From NCBI GenBank assembly GCA_019694315.1, contig JAIBCE010000006.1, positions 1-64,000 on the forward strand: a DNA stretch of 64,000 nt, in the 5' to 3' direction. Below, piece by piece: positions 46,861-56,931 of this stretch. This stretch comes from Sandaracinaceae bacterium. GTDB lineage: Bacteria > Myxococcota_A > Polyangia > Polyangiales > Sandaracinaceae. Numbering within the stretch: position 1 is the stretch's first letter; each line of letters opens with the position of its first letter. The position numbers and the translations under genes were made by a program. The notes beneath the pieces were generated by a model. That model made no database searches. It was not told where the DNA came from and saw only the letters and a list, made by a program, of their open reading frames with translations.

Positions 46861-47098
46861 CTCCACGAAGGCGACTGTGCTCGAAGACGGTGCTCGGTGC
46901 CTCACGCGTCTCGGGGCATTGCCACGAGCGCTCGAGCGCCAATGCCCATTTGCGATCCGCCCCCACTCGCGGAATACGAGGTTGCTCGTGATGAGCAGGG
47001 AGCGACGCTCGTACCGCTCGGCCATGAGCGTGAGGACCTCGGCCTCGTCGGCGGACCGCTGCACGTAGCCGATGTCGTCGAGGAGGGACGAGACGCCG
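46861..47098 (-). pseudogene. istB: Remnant of an IS21-family istB transposition helper
   Basis: The minus strand encodes LLDDIGYVQRSADEAEVLTLMAERYERRSLLITSNLVFREWGRI (quoted in parts: LLDDIGYVQRSADEAEV, LMAERYERRSLLITSNLVF), which is the Walker B to sensor region of IstB. The N-terminal part with Walker A is missing, one residue is lost (EVLTL for EVLFTL), and the C-terminal continuation is degraded. No istA or terminal repeats are seen. It begins right behind the stop of the DUF1857 gene, so the element was inserted there and has mostly been lost. 46700-46860 holds nothing else recognisable. Confidence 0.75.
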
Positions 47099-47572
47099 TC
47101 AGCTCGCAGGGCTGCGTCGCGCGAGCTCGCCGGCTTCTGCGAGCTCTCGGATGATCGCGACGGTGTCGACGTCGGCGGCCTCGTAGGCGGAGCGGCGCGC
47201 GGCCATCTCGGGCTCGCTCTCGGGGGCGCGCTCGTCCTCGTAGACGAAGCGCACGAAGAGCTGGCCTGGCAGGGGTTCCTCGATGCTCATGCGCAGGCTG
47301 GAGCGTGGGATCTCGCCTTGTGGCGGGATCTCGTAGAGGACCTCGCTCGCGAAGAAGCGCACCTGGTCGGTGATGCGGAGCTCGCCGAAGGTGAGCTCGC
47401 GAACGAGGCCGTCTGGGGTGCGCGTGAGGATCGGAGCGCCCTCGAGGCTCGGGAGAAAGAGCTCGGGATGCTCCGCGCGCACGACGAGGCCCCGCCAGAG
47501 CTCCTCGCGCTCGAGCACGCGCACCGCGGGCCGCGTGAGGTCGTTGATCTCGACGAGGTGCTCGAAGCGCAT
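47099..47572 (-). CDS. DUF1857 (SRPBCC-like) protein
   Basis: 157 residues. FEHLVEINDL, LWRGLVVRAEHPELFLPSLEGAPIL and GELRITDQVRF fit DUF1857, a SRPBCC-fold family with unknown ligand. The last residues (ARRSPAS) adjoin the istB remnant, so the original C-terminus may have been altered. Stands alone after the RCC1-repeat gene. Confidence 0.75.
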   Translation of the reverse strand: MRFEHLVEINDLTRPAVRVLEREELWRGLVVRAEHPELFLPSLEGAPILTRTPDGLVRELTFGELRITDQVRFFASEVLYEIPPQGEIPRSSLRMSIEEPLPGQLFVRFVYEDERAPESEPEMAARRSAYEAADVDTVAIIRELAEAGELARRSPAS

Positions 47573-47675
47573 GCAGGTGCTCTATCCGAACCGCGCACGC
47601 GGTGCATGGACGCGCAGGCGCGGTGGGTCCGTCGTGTGAGAGCCGCCGCTTCCTTCGAACCTGCCGCGGCCGAGG

Positions 47676-48935
47676 TCAGGGGGTGAACGGCACCTGCACG
47701 GGCACGCTGGTGTCGGTGCCGGGCGCGACGCCGCAGCTGCCTTCGGTGTTGCGGCCCCAGCACCAGATCGTGCCGTCGTCGCGAAGCGCGCACGCATGCG
47801 CGTCGCCGAGCGCGAGCTCCGTGAGCCGATCGAGGGAGCGCACCTCCACGGGCGTCGAGCTGCCTGCGCGGCGACCATCACCGAGCTGACCTTCGTTGCC
47901 CGCGCCCCAGCAATACGCGTGGCCCTCGGCCAGCGCGCAGCTCGCGTAGCGGCCCACCGCGATGCGCGTGGCGCGCGCGGGGAGCGCGACGCGACGAGGC
48001 GTCGGTGCGTCGGTGAGCGTGCCGTCGCCGAGCTCGCCATAGCGGCCTTGGCCCCAGCAGTGCACGGCGCCCTCGCCGTCGATCGCGCAGGCGTGGCCCT
48101 CGCGCGAGACCGCGACGGCGCTCGCGCGGGTCAGCGTGGCTACGCGCACGGGCGTGCGTGTGAGCTCGGCGCTCGCACCATCGCCGAGCACGCCGTGCAG
48201 GCCGCGGCCGAAGCAGGAGAGCGCGCCGTCACGCGTGATCGCGCAGCCGGTCTGCCCTCCGTGCGACGCGCTCACCACGGGCGCGAGGCCCGTCACCTCG
48301 AGCCAGCGCTCGGTCGCCACCTCGCTCGAGCCCGCGCCGAGCTGGCCGAATTGGTTGTCGCCTCGACAGCGCAGCACACCGTCGGGGTGGATCGCGCAGA
48401 GCGTCTGCCCCGAGGCGCTCGGCACGAGCCGCACGGGCGCCACGCCCGAGAGCTCGAGCGCGTCGGTGCGCCAGTCCTCGGGCGAATTCACGACGGTGCC
48501 GAGGCCCTGCACGTCCCACGTCCCGCCCGAGATCAAGCGATCCCCCGCGATCCTCACGAGGGGCTGGCTGCCGTGCACGTAGAGCTCCTGCGCGTCGCGT
48601 GTACGAGCGAGCGGCGTGGGTGTGAGTCGCGGTCCGAGGATCGAGGTGCGTGGCGCGAGCAGCGTGAGGATCACGTCGTTGCCCCAGCAGAGCACGCGGC
48701 CATCGCTCATCGAAGCGCACGAGTGATCGCCTCCCACCGCGACGTGTGCCGCCGTGGTCGCGTGCGGCCCGCTGGAGCTCGGCGGTGGCGCCTCGCGAGG
48801 CGGTCCCGCGGGCTGGCTCGCCGAGGTGCGCCTTCGTCGCTGGGCCGCCGCGGGGCGGGCGAGGAGCGTGGCCCCGGCGAGGATCACGAGCAGGATCGCG
48901 GCGAGCTGGCCGAGCGTGCGAGGCATGCCGCCCAT
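47676..48935 (-). CDS. Secreted RCC1-repeat beta-propeller protein
   Basis: 419 residues from the ATG at 48935 (another ATG 9 bases on). Signal peptide ([22 protein letters not shown]). Six or so RCC1-type blades of the form [23 protein letters not shown], each with paired Cys ([31 protein letters not shown]). Disulfide-stabilised propeller, probably surface or periplasmic. Partner unknown. Confidence 0.83.
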   Translation of the reverse strand: MGGMPRTLGQLAAILLVILAGATLLARPAAAQRRRRTSASQPAGPPREAPPPSSSGPHATTAAHVAVGGDHSCASMSDGRVLCWGNDVILTLLAPRTSILGPRLTPTPLARTRDAQELYVHGSQPLVRIAGDRLISGGTWDVQGLGTVVNSPEDWRTDALELSGVAPVRLVPSASGQTLCAIHPDGVLRCRGDNQFGQLGAGSSEVATERWLEVTGLAPVVSASHGGQTGCAITRDGALSCFGRGLHGVLGDGASAELTRTPVRVATLTRASAVAVSREGHACAIDGEGAVHCWGQGRYGELGDGTLTDAPTPRRVALPARATRIAVGRYASCALAEGHAYCWGAGNEGQLGDGRRAGSSTPVEVRSLDRLTELALGDAHACALRDDGTIWCWGRNTEGSCGVAPGTDTSVPVQVPFTP

Positions 48936-49004
48936 CGTGGCCCGGCCTCGCTCGCGTCGCGACAACGACGATCGGAAACGACCTGAAAAGTCACGAGCCC
49001 GAAC

Positions 49005-49038
49005 GCCCGAATCGCCTTGTTTCGTGGGCGATTCGGGC
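49005..49038. other. Strong hairpin between genes
   Basis: GCCCGAATCGCC, ten-base loop, GGCGATTCGGGC: a perfect 12-bp stem. It lies between the Lys/Ala-rich gene (stop 49051) and the RCC1 gene. A related sequence is at 55468-55492 in opposite orientation. No T-tract. Confidence 0.6.
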
Positions 49039-49050
49039 TCCGCAGTCCGC

Positions 49051-49833
49051 TCACTCCTCGAAGGCGCTCGCCACCACGTGGAGGCCGTCGTTGGTGTTGC
49101 CGCTCATCACGTCGATGTCGGCCTCTTCGTCCTGGCCGCTCGTGATCGCGCGCACCGCGTCCTCGCCGAGCTCCTCGGCGAACACGTCCGTCGTCGTATT
49201 GCCCTCGATGTAGGCGCGCGGGCCGCGATGGATCTTCGACGCGGCGTCCTCCGCGAGTCGGCTCGCGAGGCGCGACTTCTCGAGCGCAGCCTTGGACGGC
49301 GCGGCAGGGGCCCTCGACGCAGGCTTCGCGGCAGCAGCAGGCTTCGAAGCGGCAGGCTTCGCAGCGGCGGGCTTGCCGGCAGCAGGCTTCGCGATGGCAG
49401 GCTTGCCGGCAGCAGGCTTCGCGATGGCAGGCTTGGCAGGGGCAGGCTTGGCAGGAGCAGGCTTGGCAGGAGCAGGCTTCGCAGCGACGGGCTTCGCAGC
49501 GACGGGCTTCGCAGCGACGGGCTTCGCGGCGACGGGCTTCGTAGCGACGGGCTTCGCAGCGACCGTCTTCGCGCCAGCCCTCTTCGACGCCGCCTTCTTG
49601 GGCGCGGCCTTCGACGTGGCCTTCTCGGGCGCGGCGTTCTTGGGCGCGGCCTTCGACGTGGCCTTCTTGGGCGCGGCCTTCTTGGGCGCGGCCTTCTTGG
49701 GCGCGGCCTTCTTGGGCGCGGCCTTCTTGGCGGCGGCCTTCTTGGGCGCGGCCTTCTTGGGCGCGGCCTTCTTGGGCGCGGCCTTCGTCGTGGACTTCTT
49801 GGACGTCGTCTTCGGGGCGGCCTTCTTCGGCAT
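49051..49833 (-). CDS. Lys/Ala/Pro-rich repeat protein, histone-H1/AlgP-like
   Basis: 260 residues. Residues 1-~180 are almost only Lys, Ala and Pro in units of KKAAP and AKPxA, like H1-type bacterial DNA-binding proteins (AlgP, Hc1). The last ~80 residues are different: helical and acidic ([44 protein letters not shown]). The N-terminal part probably binds nucleic acid or compacts DNA. ATG 49833; one 12 bases upstream is an alternative. The repeats are near-identical at DNA level. Confidence 0.72.
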   Translation of the reverse strand: MPKKAAPKTTSKKSTTKAAPKKAAPKKAAPKKAAAKKAAPKKAAPKKAAPKKAAPKKATSKAAPKNAAPEKATSKAAPKKAASKRAGAKTVAAKPVATKPVAAKPVAAKPVAAKPVAAKPAPAKPAPAKPAPAKPAIAKPAAGKPAIAKPAAGKPAAAKPAASKPAAAAKPASRAPAAPSKAALEKSRLASRLAEDAASKIHRGPRAYIEGNTTTDVFAEELGEDAVRAITSGQDEEADIDVMSGNTNDGLHVVASAFEE

Positions 49834-49957
49834 GGGCGCGAGCATACGTTGCCGCGGGCCCCGTGCATGCCGAGATCGCGATCCGCGTGTTCCCCCGCAC
49901 GGGTCGTGGTCCCGAGCGGAGATCCGCGCGATTCCCCCGGAATCCGGGGACACGGGC

Positions 49958-51010
49958 TCAGGCGACGGACGCGGCGGCCTCGAGGCCGGCGCGGATCGAG
50001 CCGATCGTGTCGGTGTGCGCGGCGCGATGAGCCACGCGCAGGGCGTTGCGGATCGCGCGCTGCGTGGAGCGTCCGTGCGCCTTGATGCACAGCCGATCGA
50101 AGCCGAGGATCGGCACGCCGCCGTACTCCTGCCAGTCGGTCACCTGGCGGAGGCGCTGGATCGCTGGCGCGAGCAGCAAGAGGCCCGCCTTGTACTGGAG
50201 GCTCTTCTCGCCCGCCGAGCGCGCGAGGCGCATCACCGTCTCGCTGATGCCCTCGAGCATCTTGAGCACGATGTTGCCCGTGAAGCCGCTCGTCACCACC
50301 ACGTCGGCCGTGCCACGCGGGATGTCCATGCCCTCGATGTTGCCGATGAAGTCGATCCCGGGGACGCGCTTGAGCACCCCGTGCGCCTTCACCACCGCCT
50401 CGGTGCCCTTGCTCTCCTCGCCGCCCACCGAGAGCAGCCCTACGCGCGGTCGCGCGTTGCGCGAGATGCACTTCGAGTAGGCCGAGCCCATCACCGCGAA
50501 GCCCACCAGATCCTCCGCGCTTGCCTCGAGCGTGAGGCCCGCGTCGAGGATGAGCGAGAACGGGTCGTCCTTCTCGCCGCGGCGACGCTCGGTGGGATAC
50601 ACGGCGCCGAGCGCGGTGCGCTGCACGCTCGGCAGACGCGCGAACATCCGTGCGCAGGAGAGCGTGACCGCGCCGGTGTTGCCCGCGGACACGAGCACGT
50701 CGCACTCGCCAGCCTTCACGAGCTCGGCCGCGACGAGGATCGACGCGCCCGGCTTCTGTGCGACGGCCTCCTTGGGCTTGTCGTCCTGTGCGATCACCTC
50801 GCCCGCGTGCACGATGCGGATCTTGTCGCGGTCGTGCGGGTGCTTCTCGAGCTCCTTGCGCACCACGTCGGCGTCGCCGACGACGAAGAGGCGCGGGCTC
50901 TCGGGGTGGCGGCTCACCTCGGCCGCGCCAGCGACCGTCGCCGGCGGGCCCAGGTCGGAGCCCATGGCGTCGAGCGCGACCGCGATCCGCCCTCGCGTCG
51001 CGGAGCTCAT
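49958..51010 (-). CDS. plsX: Phosphate acyltransferase PlsX
   Basis: 350 residues. Starts [19 protein letters not shown], contains [40 protein letters not shown] and [21 protein letters not shown], typical of PlsX. Makes acyl-phosphate from acyl-ACP for phospholipid synthesis. Its ATG overlaps the stop of the S1P-lyase-like gene by one base (TGATG). Usual partners rpmF and fabH are absent here. Confidence 0.93.
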   Translation of the reverse strand: MSSATRGRIAVALDAMGSDLGPPATVAGAAEVSRHPESPRLFVVGDADVVRKELEKHPHDRDKIRIVHAGEVIAQDDKPKEAVAQKPGASILVAAELVKAGECDVLVSAGNTGAVTLSCARMFARLPSVQRTALGAVYPTERRRGEKDDPFSLILDAGLTLEASAEDLVGFAVMGSAYSKCISRNARPRVGLLSVGGEESKGTEAVVKAHGVLKRVPGIDFIGNIEGMDIPRGTADVVVTSGFTGNIVLKMLEGISETVMRLARSAGEKSLQYKAGLLLLAPAIQRLRQVTDWQEYGGVPILGFDRLCIKAHGRSTQRAIRNALRVAHRAAHTDTIGSIRAGLEAAASVA

Positions 51011-52503
51011 CAGGTCACCGCCCGACGCCGCTTCTTGCCGGGCGTGAAGCGCTCGCGGAGCTTGTCCACGCGATCGAGCACGGCGAGCGCGCGGCCGCCG
51101 TAGCTCTTGACGAGGCGCATCACCACGCCCTCGTCGTCTTGTCCCATCGGATCGAAGCCGGGCTCGGCCGCGCGCGGGCCGTAGAGCTTCTCCATCACGT
51201 CCATGACGCTCTGCTTCACCATGCCGCGGAAGGGGATCTTCGCGATCATCCCGTACATCGCGGCGTTGCCGCGCGCGTGGTGATCGGGGTGCGTCTCGAG
51301 GTAGGCGATCGCGCTGCGCAGGTCCTCGAGGTACTCGTCGATGCGCGCCTCGTGGTGGCTCGTGACGGTGCAGTGCACGCAGTTGGGGCTCTGCTGGCGA
51401 TCGACGAGCCAGTCGCGATCCTCGAGGCGATCGGCGAGCGCGAAGACGTCGAGCTTGCTGTCGGCCTTGGTGGTGAACGACACGATGCACATGTCGGGCT
51501 TGGCCACGAGCGCGAGCTTGCCCGTGGCCTCGATGCCCTCGGCCAGGCGCTTGGCCGCCTTCATCGCGCGATCGACGTGATCGAGGTAGCCGTTCTCGCC
51601 CATCGCCATCATCGAGGCCCACGCGCCCGCGATCGCGCCGCCGGGGCGCGTGCCCGCGATCGTGGGCGAGGCGTAGATGCCGCCGGGCCAGTCCGTCGAG
51701 ACGAAGAACTGGTGCTTGAGGTGGTCCATGTCCTTGTAGACGAGGACGCTCGCGCCCTTGGGCGCGTAGCCGAATTTGTGCACGTCGGCCGAGATGCTCG
51801 TGACGCCGGGCACGCGGAAGTCCCAGAGCGGCAGCGGATATCCGAGGCGCTCGACCCACGGCAGGAAGAAGCCGCCGATGCACGCGTCGACGTGACAGGG
51901 GATCTTGTGCTTGCGCGCGAGGGCGGCGATGCGGTCGATCGGATCGACCACGCCGTGCGGGTACTGCGGCGCCGAGCCCACGAGCAGCACGGTGTTCGCG
52001 TCGAGCAGCTGCGCCATGTCGTTCACGTCGACGCGCATCGAGGCGTCGAGCTTCGCGAAGCGCACCTCGCAGCCGAAGTAGTGGCCCGCCTTGTCGAACG
52101 CGACGTGCACCGTCTCGGGCACGACGATGTTGGGGCGGGTGAGCTTCTTGTTCTTGTGACGCGCGCGATCGCGCGCGGCCTTGACCGCGAGGAGGATCGA
52201 CTCGGTGCCACCGCTCGTCATCGTGCCCACGGTCTCGGGCCCGCCGTGGAGCATGGAGGCCGTCATGCGCACGACCTCGGCCTCCATCCGGTGGAGGCTC
52301 TTGAAGGCCATCGGGTTGAGGCCGTTCTCCGAGAAGAAGAGGTTGTGCGCGCGCCGCACGAGCTCTCCGTGCTCGTCGCTCGCGTGATAGACGAGCGAGA
52401 AGACGCGACCGTCACGCCAGTCCGCGTCGCCCTCGCGCAGGTCCTTGAGGCGATCGAGGATCTCGTCGTGCGGCACGCCGCGTGCGGGGAGAGTGAGGCT
52501 CAT
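51010..52503 (-). CDS. PLP-dependent decarboxylase, sphingosine-1-phosphate lyase-like
   Basis: 497 residues. Group II PLP decarboxylase fold with NPMAFKSLHRMEAEVVRM, TSGGTESILLAVKAARD and the PLP Lys in SADVHKFGYAPKG, as in S1P lyases. It would split phosphorylated sphingoid bases to a fatty aldehyde and phosphoethanolamine. Other group II decarboxylases share the fold, but the HKxGYAPKG region favours S1P lyase. Upstream partner of plsX in a coupled pair. Confidence 0.85.
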   Translation of the reverse strand: MSLTLPARGVPHDEILDRLKDLREGDADWRDGRVFSLVYHASDEHGELVRRAHNLFFSENGLNPMAFKSLHRMEAEVVRMTASMLHGGPETVGTMTSGGTESILLAVKAARDRARHKNKKLTRPNIVVPETVHVAFDKAGHYFGCEVRFAKLDASMRVDVNDMAQLLDANTVLLVGSAPQYPHGVVDPIDRIAALARKHKIPCHVDACIGGFFLPWVERLGYPLPLWDFRVPGVTSISADVHKFGYAPKGASVLVYKDMDHLKHQFFVSTDWPGGIYASPTIAGTRPGGAIAGAWASMMAMGENGYLDHVDRAMKAAKRLAEGIEATGKLALVAKPDMCIVSFTTKADSKLDVFALADRLEDRDWLVDRQQSPNCVHCTVTSHHEARIDEYLEDLRSAIAYLETHPDHHARGNAAMYGMIAKIPFRGMVKQSVMDVMEKLYGPRAAEPGFDPMGQDDEGVVMRLVKSYGGRALAVLDRVDKLRERFTPGKKRRRAVT

Positions 52504-52550
52504 CGGAGCGCGAGGATAGCGCGCCGACTCCGACGTGCGGGCTCACTCTC

Positions 52551-53579
52551 TCAGTGGCCTTGATCGTCGTGGATCTCGATGCTCGCGCGGTGGAAGCGCG
52601 CGAGCTCGGGCACGGCCTCACGCACGCGGCGCGCGCTCAGCGTGCCCTCGGCGACGAGCTCGATCGTGACGGCGCGGCGTCCGCTGCCGAGCTCCCACAT
52701 GCACACGCTCACCTTGCGCACGCCCTCGAGCGCGGCGAGCTCGTTCTCGATCTTCGCGATCTCGGCCGAGGGCGCGCGCGCATCGAGCAGCGGGCGCGCG
52801 GTGTCGGTGAGGAGGCTCCGCGCCCAGACGACGATGAGCACCGCGGCCACGAGCGCCGTGGCGGCGTCGAGCCACACGATGCCGGCCCACGCGCCCACCA
52901 CGAGCGCCGCGATCGCGAGCACGCTCGTGATCACGTCGGCGAGCACGTGGAGGTACACGCCGCGGAGGTTGTGATCGTGGCCCTCGCCGTGACCGTGGCC
53001 GTGCTCGGCATGAGCGTGCCCGCCGCCGCCGAGCACGAAGAGGGAGCCGAGGTTCACGAGGAGGCCGAGCACCGCCACGGGCAGCGCCGAGCTGAAGGCC
53101 ACGGGCTCGGGGCTCAGCAGGCGCTCGATCGCCTCGATCGTCATGAACACCGCGACCACACCGAGCGCCACCGCGCTCGCGAAGCCCGAGAGCGCGTTCA
53201 CCTTGCCCGTGCCGAACGCGAGCGACGCGTCGTCGGCGCGGGTGCGCGCGAACCAGTAGCCGAAGGCCGCGAGGCCCAGAGCGCCCGCGTGCGTGGCCAT
53301 GTGCCAGCCGTCGGCCTGCAGGGCGAGCGAGCCGGTGAGCACGCCCACCGCGAGCTCGGCGATCATCGTGAGCACGGTGAGCACGAGCACGAGCTGCGTG
53401 CGCCGCTCGTTGCCGAGGCCCGCACTCGGCGCGCGGGGATCGTGATCGTGACCGGCGTGATCGTGACCGGCGTGATCGTGATCGCCGTGCCCGTGATCGC
53501 CGTGCCCGTGATCGCCGTGCCCGTGATCGCCGTGCCCGTGCCCGTGCCCGTGATCGTGGCCGTGCCCGTGATCGCCCAT
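52551..53579 (-). CDS. Cation diffusion facilitator with His-rich N-terminus (DmeF-like)
   Basis: 342 residues. The first ~46 are His/Gly/Asp repeats (GHGDHGHGDHGHGDHGHG), likely a metal-gathering tail. Six membrane helices follow, with ADGWHMATHA in helix II (His in place of the usual Asp, as in DmeF-type Co/Ni exporters), a second His loop (GHAHAEHGHGHGEGHDHN) and HVLADVITS in helix V. A C-terminal cytoplasmic domain ends in IHDDQGH. Exports divalent metal. The His tail is coded by 15-bp DNA repeats. Follows the OmpA gene. Confidence 0.88.
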   Translation of the reverse strand: MGDHGHGHDHGHGHGHGDHGHGDHGHGDHGHGDHDHAGHDHAGHDHDPRAPSAGLGNERRTQLVLVLTVLTMIAELAVGVLTGSLALQADGWHMATHAGALGLAAFGYWFARTRADDASLAFGTGKVNALSGFASAVALGVVAVFMTIEAIERLLSPEPVAFSSALPVAVLGLLVNLGSLFVLGGGGHAHAEHGHGHGEGHDHNLRGVYLHVLADVITSVLAIAALVVGAWAGIVWLDAATALVAAVLIVVWARSLLTDTARPLLDARAPSAEIAKIENELAALEGVRKVSVCMWELGSGRRAVTIELVAEGTLSARRVREAVPELARFHRASIEIHDDQGH

Positions 53580-53581
53580 GC

Positions 53582-55420
53582 TCAGCGGGTCGCGCGCCCG
53601 CGGCGGCGGGCCGCGGGGCTCGGCGCGCTCATGTCGCTCTCGAGGCAGCCGTCGAGCTGACGCGGGCCCGACGCGGGGGCCGGGTCGATGATGTGGAACT
53701 CGACGCGACGGTTGGCCTGTCGACCATCGGCCGTGCCGTTGTCCTCCATCGGGTGGACCTCACCGCAGCCCCACGCCTCGAGGCGCGCCTGATCGACGCC
53801 GTGCTCCACGAGCCAGCGCGTGACGCTGGCGGCGCGGCGGCGCGAGAGATCGAGGTTCGCGCTGTCGCGGCCGCGATCGTCGGTGTGGCCCTCCACGCGG
53901 AGGCGCCGCAGCTGCGGGTTCACCTCGATCACCGCGCGAACCTCCTCGAGGATGGGGAAGCTGCGATCGAGGATCACGTCGCGGTTCGTCGCGAATTCCA
54001 CGCGCTGGAGGATGAAGATCTGGCCGGTCTCGGTGTCGAGGCGCACCGAGCGGGGGCAGCCGTGATCCTCGGGGCGGCCGGGCGCGAGCGGGCACTCGTC
54101 GTCGGGGTCGAGCACCGTGTCGCGGTCGTTGTCGGGCTCGGGGCAGCCGTCCTGATCCTCGAAGCGATCGAAGTCCTCCGGATCGAGCGGGCACGGGTCG
54201 GCTTGATCGAGGATGCCGTCGCGATCGTTGTCGGGCTCGGGGCAGCCGTCGGTGTCCTCGAACTGATCGAAGTCCTCGGGGTTGTTCGGGCACGTGTCGC
54301 TCACGTCGAGGATGCCGTCCTGATCGTTGTCGGGATCGGGGCAGCCGTCTTCGTCCTCGAACTGGTCGCGATCCTCGGGCTCGGTCGGGCAGCGATCTTC
54401 GGGGTCGAGGATGCCGTCGCCGTCGGTGTCGCCGGGCTGCGCCACGGGCGTGACCTCGGGCGCCACGGGGCACTGCGAGTCCGAGAAGCCGATCGAGAGA
54501 ACGCCCCGGAAATCAGGCGTTCCGTAGCCTCGCGAGAGACCGGTGCCGCCCGCGAGGCCGAGCACGAGGCCGCAGGTCGGCTGGCCGCGCACGCCGAGCA
54601 GCGCCTCGAAGGGGCTGAGCTCGCGGCTGCCGAAGGCCTCGAAGGTGCCAGCGCCGAAGCCCTCGAGGTGCGCGGTGACCGAGCGTCCCTCGGCGTCGCT
54701 CCAGAGCGGCGCGGTGAGCCCGAGACCGTAGGTGAGCTCGTGGCTGACCGAGAGGCCCGAGTCGACGAGGCGCGCCTGATCGGCGGCGCGCAGGCGCGCC
54801 TCGAGGTCGAGCGTCACGCGCCAGCCGCCGCCGAAGCGGAGCTCGCCGACGAGCTCGGGGTGCACGACGAGGCCCTGCTCACCGCTGTAGCGCTGCGTGG
54901 CGTTGGACCAGAGCGCGGTGGGCAGGCCGAAGGTGAGCTGGAGCGCGAGGGCGAAGAGGTCGTTTCTCTCGCCGAGGAGGCGCACGCGCCCGCCGAGGCT
55001 CAGATCGCCCAGGCCCGTGCCGTCGGCGGCCGCGAACCCCGCGGGCACCTGCCCCGCGTCCACGCCGCTCATCACGAGGTTCACGGGCAGGCCCACGTAG
55101 AGCACCACGCGATCGAAGAGGCCGAGCGAGGCGCCCACGTGCGCGGCGAGCTGGTGCTCGATGATGGCGAAGCGCTCGCTCTCGGCGTGGCCGCGATCGT
55201 CTTCGTAGACGAGAGGGTTGAGCGCGTAGTCGAGCGTGAGCTGCGCGCCGACGCGGAGGTGCCCCCGATCGTCGGGGCGACTCAGCGCGAAGCCGTCTTC
55301 CGCGGTCTCGGCCGGATGGAATTGCTCGACGGTGACGCTCGCGTCCTGGGCGAGCGCAGGCGCGGACACGAGGCTCGCGAGGGCGAGCGTGACGGAGGCG
55401 AAGATACGACGGCGCGACAT
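53582..55420 (-). CDS. OmpA-family outer-membrane protein with TSP3 calcium repeats
   Basis: 612 residues. Signal peptide (SLVSAPALAQ), an N-terminal barrel region (~30-315), thrombospondin type-3 repeats (~320-445, DTDGDGILDPEDRCP and DNDQDGILDVSDTCP units) that bind calcium, then a peptidoglycan-binding OmpA domain (RVEGHTDDRGRDSANLDLSRRRA). It links the outer membrane to the wall. Its stop is two bases from the cation efflux start. Confidence 0.9.
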   Translation of the reverse strand: MSRRRIFASVTLALASLVSAPALAQDASVTVEQFHPAETAEDGFALSRPDDRGHLRVGAQLTLDYALNPLVYEDDRGHAESERFAIIEHQLAAHVGASLGLFDRVVLYVGLPVNLVMSGVDAGQVPAGFAAADGTGLGDLSLGGRVRLLGERNDLFALALQLTFGLPTALWSNATQRYSGEQGLVVHPELVGELRFGGGWRVTLDLEARLRAADQARLVDSGLSVSHELTYGLGLTAPLWSDAEGRSVTAHLEGFGAGTFEAFGSRELSPFEALLGVRGQPTCGLVLGLAGGTGLSRGYGTPDFRGVLSIGFSDSQCPVAPEVTPVAQPGDTDGDGILDPEDRCPTEPEDRDQFEDEDGCPDPDNDQDGILDVSDTCPNNPEDFDQFEDTDGCPEPDNDRDGILDQADPCPLDPEDFDRFEDQDGCPEPDNDRDTVLDPDDECPLAPGRPEDHGCPRSVRLDTETGQIFILQRVEFATNRDVILDRSFPILEEVRAVIEVNPQLRRLRVEGHTDDRGRDSANLDLSRRRAASVTRWLVEHGVDQARLEAWGCGEVHPMEDNGTADGRQANRRVEFHIIDPAPASGPRQLDGCLESDMSAPSPAARRRGRATR

Positions 55421-55467
55421 AGGGGGGCCGAACGTAGCTCACTCGGCCGACAACGCCCGAACCCACG

Positions 55468-55492
55468 GATCGCCCATGAAACAGGGCGAATC
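55468..55492. other. Hairpin related to the one at 49005
   Basis: GATCGCCC and GGGCGAATC around ATGAAACA, with one bulge. The core matches the inverted form of the 49005-49038 hairpin (CGCC(T/C)TGTTTC(G/A)TGGGCG). Located between the FHA-activator stop and the OmpA start. Confidence 0.45.
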
Positions 55493-55493
55493 G

Positions 55494-56852
<1,359 letters not shown>

Positions 56853-56931
56853 GGGGGGTCGGCAGCGTACCCGAGATCGCTGGAATTCGAGCGAAGACCG
56901 TGGCCTCGGCGCGAGGGAGTAGAGTCGGCCG

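Noticed and set aside
46583-46966. 127-codon minus-strand frame after thiC
   Set aside because: It runs through the REP hairpins and a different frame of the istB remnant, with no domain.
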